From Streptomyces sp. CoH27 (GTDB taxonomy: Bacteria > Actinomycetota > Actinomycetes > Streptomycetales > Streptomycetaceae): a stretch of DNA of 41,070 bases. The notes under the pieces are model-generated. The model was not told where the DNA came from. It saw only the letters and a list, made by a program, of their open reading frames with translations, and searched no databases. The stretch lies in the NCBI RefSeq assembly GCF_020181035.1, contig NZ_JAIQYY010000028.1, positions 48,733 to 89,802 of the forward strand, given 5' to 3'. Shown piece by piece: positions 27,596-36,157 of the stretch. Position numbers and translations under genes: made by a program. Numbering within the stretch: position 1 is the first letter of the stretch; every line of letters starts with the position of its first letter.

Positions 27596-29815
27596 TCACC
27601 GCGTCCTCAGGGTGAGGACGCGGTCTTCTCCGGCGACGAGGTCGAGCGGCTGTGCGCCGGAGGAAGTCCGCAGGTCGATGCGGTGGGTGCGGCTGGGCTT
27701 GACGACGGCTCGGGCTCCGTCCGGGGTCCAGCTCAGGTCGATCTCGGCGCCGAACCGGGTGCGTACGCCCCTCAGTTCACCGGTGGGGCAGGAATCCGGT
27801 ACGGCGGGCAGCAGGACCAGCCGGTCGGGGGTGGACTGGACGAGCATCTCGATCAGGACGCCGGGCAGGGTGTGCGCGGCGTCGGCGTTGTAGACGTCCC
27901 GCCGCGGATAGTGGGCGCTCATCAGTGAGGCGTGGAAGAAGTCGCCGCCGAGCACCTGGCGCAGGGCGTGCGCGGCCCGGCCGGCGTCCCGCAGCCGGGC
28001 CGCGATCAGGGCGTGGTGCAGATGGCCGTGCGCCGAGTGGTTCTCCGCGCCGCGCAGTTCGAGGGCGCGGCGGGCGGCGGCGGCCAGGCCGGGGGCGTCG
28101 TAGGGGTTGATCTCGTCCAGCGGCCAGACGCCGTAGAGGTGGCTGAGGTGGCGGTGGTCGTAGGTGTCGTCCAGACCGGGCCAGGCCCATTCGGCGAGCG
28201 CGCCGTCGGCGTTGATGCGGTGCGGTGGCAGCCGCTCCGCCAACTTCCGCCATTTCTCACCCTGTTCGGGGTGGTAGTCGGCGGCGGTGAGCAGGGCGTG
28301 CCGGGCGGCGGAGAGATCCATGGCGGCGTTGAGCGCGCCCCAGCCGGCGTTCGCGGGCCGGTTCTCGGGCGAGTAGGAGGGCACGACGACGAGATGGCCG
28401 TCCGCGTCGGTGCGGGTGAGGAAGTCCTCGTAGAAGGCGGCGGTCTCGGCGAGCGCGGCGGCCGTGCGCGGATCCCGCTCGCCGCGCATCTCGTCGTGGT
28501 CGACCAGCGGCTTGAGCAGCCAGTCGGCGCCGGCCGTCCACAGGTGCAGGGGGTATTCGCGGCTGAAGTGGTACGTCAGCCCGGACTCGCCGTCGGTGTG
28601 CGAGGGCGCGACCACGCCCCGGGCTCCGAAGATCGCGCGGGCGTTCTCCCGCCAGTGCGGCAGCTGCCCGGCGACGAGGCCGGCGAGCGCCTCGGTGACC
28701 TCGGGCAGGGCGGCGGCCGGTGCGGAGGCGGTCTGGAGGTTGAGGTTGGCGTTGGTGGTGAACGCCCCGGACCAGGCGGTGTTCCAGTCACCGGTCCACA
28801 GTCCGGTGAGCCGGGGTGGCAGCAGGCCGCTGCTGGAGAGCAGGTGGTAGCGGCCGGCGGCGAAGAGCCGTTCCAGCAGGGCGGGGCTGTCCGGGCGCGT
28901 GAGCAGCTCCGAGCCGGGCAGGGCACGGTCGGCGGGATCGGCGCCGAGGTCGAGGGTGACCCGCTGGTAGGCGGTGCGGTGCAGGGGCAGGTGCCGGGCG
29001 AGGAGGAGGTCGTCGTACGGCGACTGTGTGCCGTGTTCGGTGGCGGTGCCTTGGAGGAGCCCTTGGAGCAGCCGGGCCTCGGCGATCACGTCAGCCTCGT
29101 CGGTGTGCCGGAGGACGCGGGTGAGCAGCAGGACCGTGCGGGCGCCGGTGACACGGACGCCGGGCGGGAGGAGTTCGGTGCGGCCGTCGAGGACGGCGAC
29201 GAGGGTGACTCCGGTGTAGGCGCGGTCGCTGTCGGGGTAGCGGGCGCGCAGGCTCAGCAGGGCGCCCTCGGGGGTGAGCAGCGCGCCATGGCCGACCCGC
29301 AGCCCGGCCGGGGCGCCGGGCAGCCGGTGGTCGAGCCGGATGTCGAGGTCGCCGTCCGCCGTGATCTCGTGCACGATCACGTCGTCCGCGCGGGAGACGA
29401 AGACCCGGCTGCGGAAGCCGCCGGCGACGGCGGTGATCTCGCCGCTGCTGAAATCGACGTCCCTCCGGTAGCCGGCGTTCGCGCCCTCGCCGGACCGGGT
29501 GAGCCGTATCCGGAAGCCGGGGTGGAAGGGCTGCACCCACCGCAGCGGCCGCCCGTCGGTGAAGCCCTCGGCGGCGGTGCGGTCGCCTGCGAGCAACCGG
29601 TCCTGGAGCAGGGTGAGTTGGTCGGCGAGCCGGGGTGGCCGGGCGTGCTCGCCGCCGTTGGGCCGGACCAGGGTGTGGTGATTGACGACGACCTGTTCCT
29701 CGTGCGGATCACCGAACACACAGACGCCGTGGTGGCCGTTCCCGCTCAGGAAGCCGTCCTCCCAGCGTGCGGCCGGGGCGGGTTCCCAGGTCCCGTGGAC
29801 GGGTCCATGGCTCAT
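27596..29815 (-). CDS. GH95 family hydrolase, probable alpha-L-fucosidase
   Basis: The 739-aa product has the GH95 layout: an N-terminal beta domain (SGNGHHGVCVFGDPHEEQVV), an (alpha/alpha)6 barrel and a C-terminal beta domain. Family catalytic elements seen are NANLNLQ (the Asn-x-Asn pair, near residue 348), SPENRP with its Glu near residue 482, and HRHLSHLYGVWP. The usual FQIDGNFG motif is replaced by VYNADAAHT, which keeps an Asp. The WPAE segment after Asn-x-Asn is also replaced (ASAPAAA). It is therefore a divergent member. No signal peptide, so cytoplasmic. Its ATG overlaps the GH42 stop by 4 nt. Removal of alpha-1,2-fucose from fucogalactoxyloglucan is the contextual prediction; alpha-L-galactose is an alternative. 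Confidence 0.85.
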   Translation of the reverse strand: MSHGPVHGTWEPAPAARWEDGFLSGNGHHGVCVFGDPHEEQVVVNHHTLVRPNGGEHARPPRLADQLTLLQDRLLAGDRTAAEGFTDGRPLRWVQPFHPGFRIRLTRSGEGANAGYRRDVDFSSGEITAVAGGFRSRVFVSRADDVIVHEITADGDLDIRLDHRLPGAPAGLRVGHGALLTPEGALLSLRARYPDSDRAYTGVTLVAVLDGRTELLPPGVRVTGARTVLLLTRVLRHTDEADVIAEARLLQGLLQGTATEHGTQSPYDDLLLARHLPLHRTAYQRVTLDLGADPADRALPGSELLTRPDSPALLERLFAAGRYHLLSSSGLLPPRLTGLWTGDWNTAWSGAFTTNANLNLQTASAPAAALPEVTEALAGLVAGQLPHWRENARAIFGARGVVAPSHTDGESGLTYHFSREYPLHLWTAGADWLLKPLVDHDEMRGERDPRTAAALAETAAFYEDFLTRTDADGHLVVVPSYSPENRPANAGWGALNAAMDLSAARHALLTAADYHPEQGEKWRKLAERLPPHRINADGALAEWAWPGLDDTYDHRHLSHLYGVWPLDEINPYDAPGLAAAARRALELRGAENHSAHGHLHHALIAARLRDAGRAAHALRQVLGGDFFHASLMSAHYPRRDVYNADAAHTLPGVLIEMLVQSTPDRLVLLPAVPDSCPTGELRGVRTRFGAEIDLSWTPDGARAVVKPSRTHRIDLRTSSGAQPLDLVAGEDRVLTLRTR

Positions 29816-31782
29816 GACCGCAGCACCGCCACTCCGTAGCGGCCGAGGGTGAGGGACCCGGTGACCTTCTCGCCGCCGAGCAGCTCACGGTGGTCGCCCG
29901 GCACCTCGACGGTGACCGGCTCCCGCCCGTGGTTGAGCAGGAACAGCAGCTCACCCCGGCGCACCGCCTCGACTCCGTCCGGCAGCCCCGCCAGCACCGG
30001 GCGCACCCCGGCCCCCTCGGCGACGGAGGCGAGCAGCTCACGCAGTGCCTCCGGCTCGGGGAGCGTGGAGACGTACCAGGCGCGGCCGGTGTGCAGTACG
30101 GCGGGCAGCCCGTCCAGCTCGCCGCCCCGGTACGGCACGGTCCGGGCGGCCCCGGGCTCGGCCTCGATCTCCTCCGACCACAGCGTCCCGCGGAACCCCT
30201 CGCACTCGACGGTCTCCCCCGCCTCCAGCGGCCACCACTCGTGCAGGGTGCGGATGCCGAACAGCTCGCGCAGCCGGGCGTCCATGCCACCGGGCCGGAC
30301 CCGGTCGTCCTCGTCGGCGACGCCGGTGAGGAAGCCGCAGACCAGGGTGCCGCCGCCGTGGACATAGCGAAGGAGGTTGTCGACGGCCGCGTCGGTGAGG
30401 AGGTAGAGCTGCGGGACGACGACGAGCCGGTAGCCGGACAGGTCGTGCTCCGGATGGGCGAAGTCGGTGGCGAGATGGGCCTCCCACAGCGCCCGGTGCC
30501 AGGCGGTCAGCACCTCCGGCAGATCCACCTCCGCCGACAGCCGCCCCTCGTGGGCCCCGGCCCACCAGGAGTGCCAGTCGTGCAGGATCGCGACATCGGA
30601 GACGATCTGACTCTCCGTCACCGAACTGCCGATGCACGCGAGTTCATGGCCGAGCTGCCGGACCTCCTGATAGGTACGGCCGTGCTCCCCCGCGTGGCTG
30701 ACCATTCCGGAGTGGAACTTCTCGGCGCCCTGGCGGGACTGGCGCCACTGGAAGTAGCAGACGGCGTCGGCGCCGCGGGCGACGGCCTGGAGGGACCAGA
30801 GCCGGTTGAGGCCGGGGGGCTTGGGGTGGTTGACCCCGCGCCAGTTGACCGGCCCGGCCGCCTGCTCCATGAGCATCCACGGCCCGCGGGCCTGTGAACG
30901 GGTGAGGTCCTGCACGAGCGCACCGCGCTGCCCGCCGAGCGGATCACGCGGGTCGGGATAGAGGTCGACGGAGACGACGTCCTCCTCCTCCGCCCAGCGC
31001 CAGGCGTCCTGGCCGATCCACAGGGGCATGAAGTTGCTGGTCACGGGGGCGTGCGGGGTGTGCCGGCGGACGATGTCCCGTTCGGCGGTGAAGCACTCCA
31101 GGAGCATGTCGGAGGTGAACCTCCGGAAGTCCAGCACCTGGGCGGGGTTCTTCAGATAGTGGGCGTGCCGGGGCGGGAGGATGCCGTCCCAGGTGTCGTA
31201 ACCCTGGCTCCAGAAGGCGGTGCCCCAGGCGGAGTTGAGGGCGTCGAGGGTCCGGTACTTCGCCCGCAGCCAGCGGCGGAAGGCGGCGGCCGCCTCGTCG
31301 CCGTAGTCGAAGGTGCAGTACTCGTTGTTGATGTGCCACATCGTGAGGGCCGGGTGGGTGCCGTAGCGGGCGGCGAGGTCCTCGGTGATGGCGGCGGCGT
31401 AACGGCGGTAGGTGGCGCTGGAGTGCGAGAAGTGCTGCCGGCCGCCCCACACCTCGGTCCGCCCGTCGGCGTCGCGGGGCAGGGTGTCCGGGTGGAGGCG
31501 GCCCATCCAGGGCGGCGGGGAGGCGGTGGGGGTGGCGAGCACGACCCCGATGCCGTGCTCGTGCAGGAGATCCATGACCCGGTCGAGCCACCCGAACTCC
31601 CGCGCGCCGGGCTCGGGTTCGAGCTTCGCCCAGGAGAAGACGCCGAGGGTCACGGAGTTGACCCGGGCGTCCTTCATCAGCCGGACGTCGTCCTGCCAGG
31701 TCTCCTCGGGCCACTGCTCGGGGTTGTAGTCACCGCCGAAGAGGATGCGGCCCCGGGTGGCGTCGGCGAGGGTCGGTCTCAT
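29812..31782 (-). CDS. GH42 beta-galactosidase
   Basis: The 656-aa protein starts at ATG 31782-31780, overlapping the GH74 stop by 4 nt. The catalytic barrel opens with FGGDYNPEQWPEETWQDDVR. The acid/base Glu is in TMWHINNEYCTF (near residue 153) and the nucleophile Glu in PWMLMEQAAGPVNWR (near residue 306), both standard for GH42. A trimerisation (class I amidotransferase-like) domain and a small C-terminal beta domain follow. There is no signal peptide, so it is cytoplasmic. In this locus it would remove the beta-1,2-galactose of xyloglucan side chains; related enzymes also act on alpha-L-arabinopyranosides. Confidence 0.93.
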   Translation of the reverse strand: MRPTLADATRGRILFGGDYNPEQWPEETWQDDVRLMKDARVNSVTLGVFSWAKLEPEPGAREFGWLDRVMDLLHEHGIGVVLATPTASPPPWMGRLHPDTLPRDADGRTEVWGGRQHFSHSSATYRRYAAAITEDLAARYGTHPALTMWHINNEYCTFDYGDEAAAAFRRWLRAKYRTLDALNSAWGTAFWSQGYDTWDGILPPRHAHYLKNPAQVLDFRRFTSDMLLECFTAERDIVRRHTPHAPVTSNFMPLWIGQDAWRWAEEEDVVSVDLYPDPRDPLGGQRGALVQDLTRSQARGPWMLMEQAAGPVNWRGVNHPKPPGLNRLWSLQAVARGADAVCYFQWRQSRQGAEKFHSGMVSHAGEHGRTYQEVRQLGHELACIGSSVTESQIVSDVAILHDWHSWWAGAHEGRLSAEVDLPEVLTAWHRALWEAHLATDFAHPEHDLSGYRLVVVPQLYLLTDAAVDNLLRYVHGGGTLVCGFLTGVADEDDRVRPGGMDARLRELFGIRTLHEWWPLEAGETVECEGFRGTLWSEEIEAEPGAARTVPYRGGELDGLPAVLHTGRAWYVSTLPEPEALRELLASVAEGAGVRPVLAGLPDGVEAVRRGELLFLLNHGREPVTVEVPGDHRELLGGEKVTGSLTLGRYGVAVLRS

Positions 31783-33959
31783 GCGGGCTCCCCGTACTGG
31801 ATGCCGCGTCCGTTGGTGGCGAGGTACACGCGGCCGTACAGGCGCGGATCGCCGGTGATCGCCTGCCCGGTCCAGCCCCACTGGTGGGCGTCGTCGTTGA
31901 TGCGGATCCAGGAGGCGGCCTGATCGTCGGAGCGGTGGACGGCGGTGAGGGAGCTGTCCGTGCTGCCGACGAGGTAGATCGCCGGGTAGCCGGCGCCGGG
32001 TGCCGCCATGCCGAACCCGAGCGTGTAGGCGGCCCGGGCACTCCCCACCTCGGCGAAGCTCCTGCCCCCGTCGGTGGACCGGTACAGCCCGTTCGACTTG
32101 GTGCTGAGCCACAGGTCACCGCTGCGTCCCGGTGCTACGGCGAGCTGGAACTGGCTGTCCCCGGAGGGCAGTCCGGTGGCCCGGGCGGCGAAGGTGCGGC
32201 CGCCGTCGGTGCTGGCGTACAGGGTGCCCGTGTCGGTGTCGTAGGTGTAGAAGAGGGCGGGGTCGGCGGGGTCGGCGAGCGGGGTGGCGCCCTTCGGGTA
32301 GGTGGCCACCTCGGCCCAGGTCGTGCCCCCGTCGGCGGAACGCTGGGCGGGGTACGTGGTGCCGTCCGAGTGCACGAAGGTCCACAGCAGCACGCCGGCG
32401 TCGGCGCTGACGGCGATCGGCCCCGGGGCGTCCTTGCCGAGGGACGGCTGGCTCGGGAAGGGCGCCCAGGTCTGCCCGCCGTCGGTCGAGAAGGCGCCGT
32501 TGCCGTGGTCTCCCCAGCCGGTGCGCACGACGTACGACGGTTTCGCCGCGGCCTGCGCGAGCCCGGTGGCCGTACCGAAGACGGGGTCGGTGGCCATGCC
32601 GCGGGCCGGGGAGGCGGTGAGGCGCTCGTGGTAGAGGACGCCGATGTCACCGTTGGCGCTGATCAGATGGGCGGTGCCGGTGGGCGGCGAGATGAGCTGG
32701 CGGACCGAGGTCTCCTCCAGGCCGCGGATCCGGGGGGCGAAACGGCGCAGGTCCCGGGTGCCGTAGATGGTGGCGCCGGTGCCGTAGAGGACGTTCCGGC
32801 AGTCGTACGGGTCGACGGCGACGGCCTGGATCCACCACCCGAACTTGGGCGCGGCCTCGCCCCACCTCAGGTAGGGCGTCTCGGAGACGTCGAGGACGGC
32901 GGTGTCCTTCAGCGAGACCCAGGTGCGGCCGCCGTCGGTGCTGCGGTACAGGGTGTCGCCGGCGGACCAGCGGTTGTTGGTGGAGACGACGACGGTGCCG
33001 GGGCGGTGGGCGGTGACGGCGACTCCGCCGTACCCGAAGGTGTCGGTGCCGCCGGGGGCGACCGGGGTGACGTCGGTCCAGGTGCCGGTCGCGGTGTCCA
33101 GCCGGTGCACGCTGCCGTCGCTCTGGCCGTTCGGGCCCGGCGCGTTCGCGTACGTCACGTACAGCGCGCGGGTGTGCGGGTCGTGCGCGGCGCGGATCGG
33201 GACCTTGGCGGCGGTGCCGGTGGGCTGTCCGGGGACGGGTTGCCAGCCGGTGCCGCCGGCGGTGGTGCGGAAGAGGTTCGCGGTGGTGCCGTCGGAGTCG
33301 CCCCAGCCGGCGTAGACGGTACGGCCGACGGCGAGGAGGAGGGTGACGCCTTGGCCGGTTGTGGTGGGGGTGGTGGGGAAGGTGCTGTCCTTCTCCCACG
33401 TGGCGCCTCTGTCAGTCGACTTGAGGAGTCCGTCGTGGCGGGTGCCGAGCCAGAGGGTGTCGCTGTCGCGGGGGTCGACGAGGAGGCGTTCGCCGGTGCC
33501 GCGGCCGTCCTCGTTGGCACCGAGTTTCACGGTGAGGTCGGTGCGCCGCCAGGTCGCGCCGCGGTCTTCGGATCTGAGGACTGCTCCGTTGCCGGCCCAG
33601 GACTGGGCGTACGTGCCGAGGGCGAGGTAGAGCCGGTCCGGGTGGGCCGGGTCCACGGCGAGGGCCTCCACACCGAGGAGGTTCCAGTCGTCCCAGCCGA
33701 GCTGGTCGGTGAGGGGGGTCCAGCGGGCGGTGTCCTCGTCCCAGCGGTAGGCGCCGCCGATGTCCGTGCGGGCGTAGGCGAGGCCGGGGGTGGTGGGGTG
33801 GAAGAGGATCCCGGTGACGAAGCCGGTGCCGCCGATTGCTGCGTTGCGCCAGCGGTATTTCTGCGGGGCTTGGGCTGCGGTCGCGTTGGCGGGGAGGGCG
33901 AGGAGGGCTGCGGCGGCTGCGGTGCCGGCGAGGACGGTTCTGCGGGTGGGGGTGGGCAT
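31779..33959 (-). CDS. GH74 xyloglucanase, secreted
   Basis: The 726-aa enzyme starts at ATG 33959-33957 with GAGGT upstream. It carries a twin-arginine-type signal (PTRRTVLAGTAAAAALLALP). The rest is the GH74 tandem seven-bladed propeller: YRWRNAAIGGTGFVTGILF, the catalytic base motif ARTDIGGAYRWDE (Asp near residue 66), many SxDGGxTW blade motifs, and the second catalytic Asp in GWGDHGNGAFSTDGG near residue 484. GH74 members cut the xyloglucan backbone with inversion. No CBM is attached. It lies 174 bp after the second permease gene, with a possible weak hairpin between (34033-34068). Confidence 0.94.
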   Translation of the reverse strand: MPTPTRRTVLAGTAAAAALLALPANATAAQAPQKYRWRNAAIGGTGFVTGILFHPTTPGLAYARTDIGGAYRWDEDTARWTPLTDQLGWDDWNLLGVEALAVDPAHPDRLYLALGTYAQSWAGNGAVLRSEDRGATWRRTDLTVKLGANEDGRGTGERLLVDPRDSDTLWLGTRHDGLLKSTDRGATWEKDSTFPTTPTTTGQGVTLLLAVGRTVYAGWGDSDGTTANLFRTTAGGTGWQPVPGQPTGTAAKVPIRAAHDPHTRALYVTYANAPGPNGQSDGSVHRLDTATGTWTDVTPVAPGGTDTFGYGGVAVTAHRPGTVVVSTNNRWSAGDTLYRSTDGGRTWVSLKDTAVLDVSETPYLRWGEAAPKFGWWIQAVAVDPYDCRNVLYGTGATIYGTRDLRRFAPRIRGLEETSVRQLISPPTGTAHLISANGDIGVLYHERLTASPARGMATDPVFGTATGLAQAAAKPSYVVRTGWGDHGNGAFSTDGGQTWAPFPSQPSLGKDAPGPIAVSADAGVLLWTFVHSDGTTYPAQRSADGGTTWAEVATYPKGATPLADPADPALFYTYDTDTGTLYASTDGGRTFAARATGLPSGDSQFQLAVAPGRSGDLWLSTKSNGLYRSTDGGRSFAEVGSARAAYTLGFGMAAPGAGYPAIYLVGSTDSSLTAVHRSDDQAASWIRINDDAHQWGWTGQAITGDPRLYGRVYLATNGRGIQYGEPA

Positions 33960-34032
33960 GGGGTACCTCGGTGAATTGGTGGACCGGTGTGGTTGCTGGG
34001 CGGGGGTGGGGTCGCTTACCGGCGCGTGCAGG

Positions 34033-34068
34033 GTGCCGCTGCGCCCACCCGTGCCGCCCCAGCGGCAC
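34033..34068 (-). terminator. Weak hairpin between permease and GH74 genes
   Basis: A 9-bp stem (34033-34041 with 34060-34068) has an 18-nt loop. It may reduce read-through from the transporter genes into the hydrolase genes, or be an mRNA processing site. It is modest compared with the other hairpins in the window. Confidence 0.4.
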
Positions 34069-34133
34069 GACTGCCCGCAGCTAGGCAGGTACGGCGTCCC
34101 GCGGTTCTCCGGCACAGGCCGCGCAGCGAACCG

Positions 34134-35078
34134 TCACCCCTTCACCGCTCCCGTCAGCATCCCCTTCTTGAAATGCTTCTGGACGAACGGGGACAGGACC
34201 GCCACCGGGAGCAGGGCCATCACCATGACCGCCATCTGTACGGCCAGGCCGGACAGTTGGCCGGTCTTGATGGCCTGGCCCAGGCCCACCGGGGCCTGCT
34301 GTTTCTGAACCAGTTGGATCATGACGTTCTGGAGCGGCATCTTGTCCTGGTCGTTGAGGTACAGGGACGCGTTGAACCACGCGCTCCAGTAGCCCACGGC
34401 GTAGAACAGCGTGATCACCGCCAGCACGGCCCGCGACAGCGGCACGACGATCTGCCACAGGATCCGGAAGTCCCCGGCACCGTCGATCCGCGCGCTGTCG
34501 ATCAGTTCCTGCGAGATGCCCATGAAGAACCCACGCAGGACGAGGATGTTGAACACGCTCACCGCGCTCGGCAGGATCAGCGCGAGGTAGCTGTTCATCA
34601 GGCCCAGGGACTGCACCAGCAGATACGTGGGGATCAGGCCCGCGCTGAAGAACATCGTCGCCAGCAGCAGCATCAGGAACCAGCGGTGGCCGAGCGAGCC
34701 GATGCGGGAGAGGCCGTACGCGCACAGGACCGACACCGTCATCGAGAACAGCGTGCCGACCAGCGTGACCAGGATGCTGATGACCGCGGCCCGGGTGACC
34801 TGCCCCCCGCTCAGCAGCTCCTTGTACGCGACGAACGTGATGCCCTTGGGGATCATCACCAGGCCGCCCGCCTGGTCGATCGTCTTCCGGGAGGACAGGC
34901 TGGTGACGATCACGATCCACAGCGGGAAGAGGATGCCGAGACAGGCCAGCGTGAGGACCAGGCCCTTGCCGGCGAGGCCCGCCTTGGTCGGCTCCTCCTC
35001 CCACACCGGGCGGGGCGGCGCGGCCCACCGGAACGGCGGTCGCTCCTGCACCGGCGGCTTGTCGATGACGGCGGTCAT
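34134..35078 (-). CDS. Sugar ABC transporter permease, CUT1 (LplC-like)
   Basis: The 314-aa membrane protein starts at ATG 35078-35076, overlapping the stop of the first permease gene by 4 nt. It has six predicted membrane segments, starting with LVLTLACLGILFPLWIVIVT. The EAA loop for ATPase contact reads IDSARIDGAGDFRILWQIVV. The ending KHFKKGMLTGAVKG is typical of the LplC/YtcP type. Its partner permease and binding protein are immediately upstream. No ATPase gene is nearby. Confidence 0.93.
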   Translation of the reverse strand: MTAVIDKPPVQERPPFRWAAPPRPVWEEEPTKAGLAGKGLVLTLACLGILFPLWIVIVTSLSSRKTIDQAGGLVMIPKGITFVAYKELLSGGQVTRAAVISILVTLVGTLFSMTVSVLCAYGLSRIGSLGHRWFLMLLLATMFFSAGLIPTYLLVQSLGLMNSYLALILPSAVSVFNILVLRGFFMGISQELIDSARIDGAGDFRILWQIVVPLSRAVLAVITLFYAVGYWSAWFNASLYLNDQDKMPLQNVMIQLVQKQQAPVGLGQAIKTGQLSGLAVQMAVMVMALLPVAVLSPFVQKHFKKGMLTGAVKG

Positions 35079-36130
35079 TTCTTGTACACCCCCTGCTCGC
35101 CCATGAGATGGGCCACCTTGTTCGCGGCGAGGACCAGTCCGAGGCTGACCACGCCCTTGATCAGTCCGGCGGCGGCCGCGTAGCCGAAGTCCTGGTTGCG
35201 CACGCCGTTCCACCAGGTGAAGGTGTCGAGGACCTCCGCCGCGCCCGGTCCTACGGCGTCACGCTGGAGCAGGATCTGTTCGAACCCGACGGTCAGGGCG
35301 TCGCCCACCCGCAGGACCAGCAACAACGCGATCACCGGGCGCAGCGCGGGGAGCGTGACGTGCCACATGCGGCGCCAGCGGCCGGCGCCGTCCATCGCGG
35401 CGGCCTCGTACAGATCGGGACTCACCGAGGCCAGCGCGGCGAGGAAGATGATGATCCCCCAGCCCGCGTCCTTCCAGATCCCCTCCGCCGTGACGAGGAA
35501 CTTGAAGGTGGACGGGTTGGTCATGATGTCCAGGCCGTTGTAGCCGTGCCGGCGCAGCAGTTGGGACAAGACGCCCGCACCGCCGAAGAGCTGCTGGAAG
35601 ACGGCGATGACCAGCACCCACGAGAAGAAGTGGGGCAGGTACAGGACCGCCTGTGCGACCGCCCGCACCCTCGGCCTGATCACGCTGTTGATGAGCAGCG
35701 CGAGCAGGATCGGCACCGGGAAGAACAGCACGAGTTGCAGGAAGAACAGCACCAGCGTGTTCTGGACCGCGTGCCAGAAGGCCGAGTCCGCGAAGAGCTG
35801 CTGGAAGTTGGCGAGGCCGATCCAGGGGCTGTGCAGCATCGAGACGATGCCGTTGTCGCTGACGTAGGGGTCGTAGTCCTCGAAGGCGACGATGTTGCCG
35901 AGGATCGGCAGGTAGTTGAAGAGCAGGATCAGCAGGATCGCCGGCAGGGTCATCAGCAGCAGGACGCGGTCGCGTCTGAAGCGCAGGCGCAGGCTGAGCT
36001 TCCCGGTCCTCGCCTTCTGCTGGTTCTTCCGGTCCTTCCGGGTCGCGGTGGCGCCGTCCGACGCCGTCGCGCTCTTCCCCGCCCTGTCGTCCGCCCCGGC
36101 CCTGCTCCGAGGCACCGTGCTGTGGGACAC
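35075..36130 (-). CDS. Sugar ABC transporter permease, CUT1 (LplB-like)
   Basis: The 351-aa protein has a charged N-terminal extension of about 50 residues (Ser/Arg/Lys-rich), then six membrane segments beginning with LLLMTLPAILLILLFNYLPI. The EAA loop is YEAAAMDGAGRWRRMWHVTL. GNIVAFEDYDPY and FTWWNGVRNQDFGYAAAAGL are features of the LplB class, which imports large oligosaccharides. It lies 27 bp after the binding-protein gene and is coupled to the second permease. Confidence 0.94.
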   Translation of the reverse strand: MSHSTVPRSRAGADDRAGKSATASDGATATRKDRKNQQKARTGKLSLRLRFRRDRVLLLMTLPAILLILLFNYLPILGNIVAFEDYDPYVSDNGIVSMLHSPWIGLANFQQLFADSAFWHAVQNTLVLFFLQLVLFFPVPILLALLINSVIRPRVRAVAQAVLYLPHFFSWVLVIAVFQQLFGGAGVLSQLLRRHGYNGLDIMTNPSTFKFLVTAEGIWKDAGWGIIIFLAALASVSPDLYEAAAMDGAGRWRRMWHVTLPALRPVIALLLVLRVGDALTVGFEQILLQRDAVGPGAAEVLDTFTWWNGVRNQDFGYAAAAGLIKGVVSLGLVLAANKVAHLMGEQGVYKK

Positions 36131-36157
36131 AGCCTTCTCCTTGCCTCGTGTCTCGCG

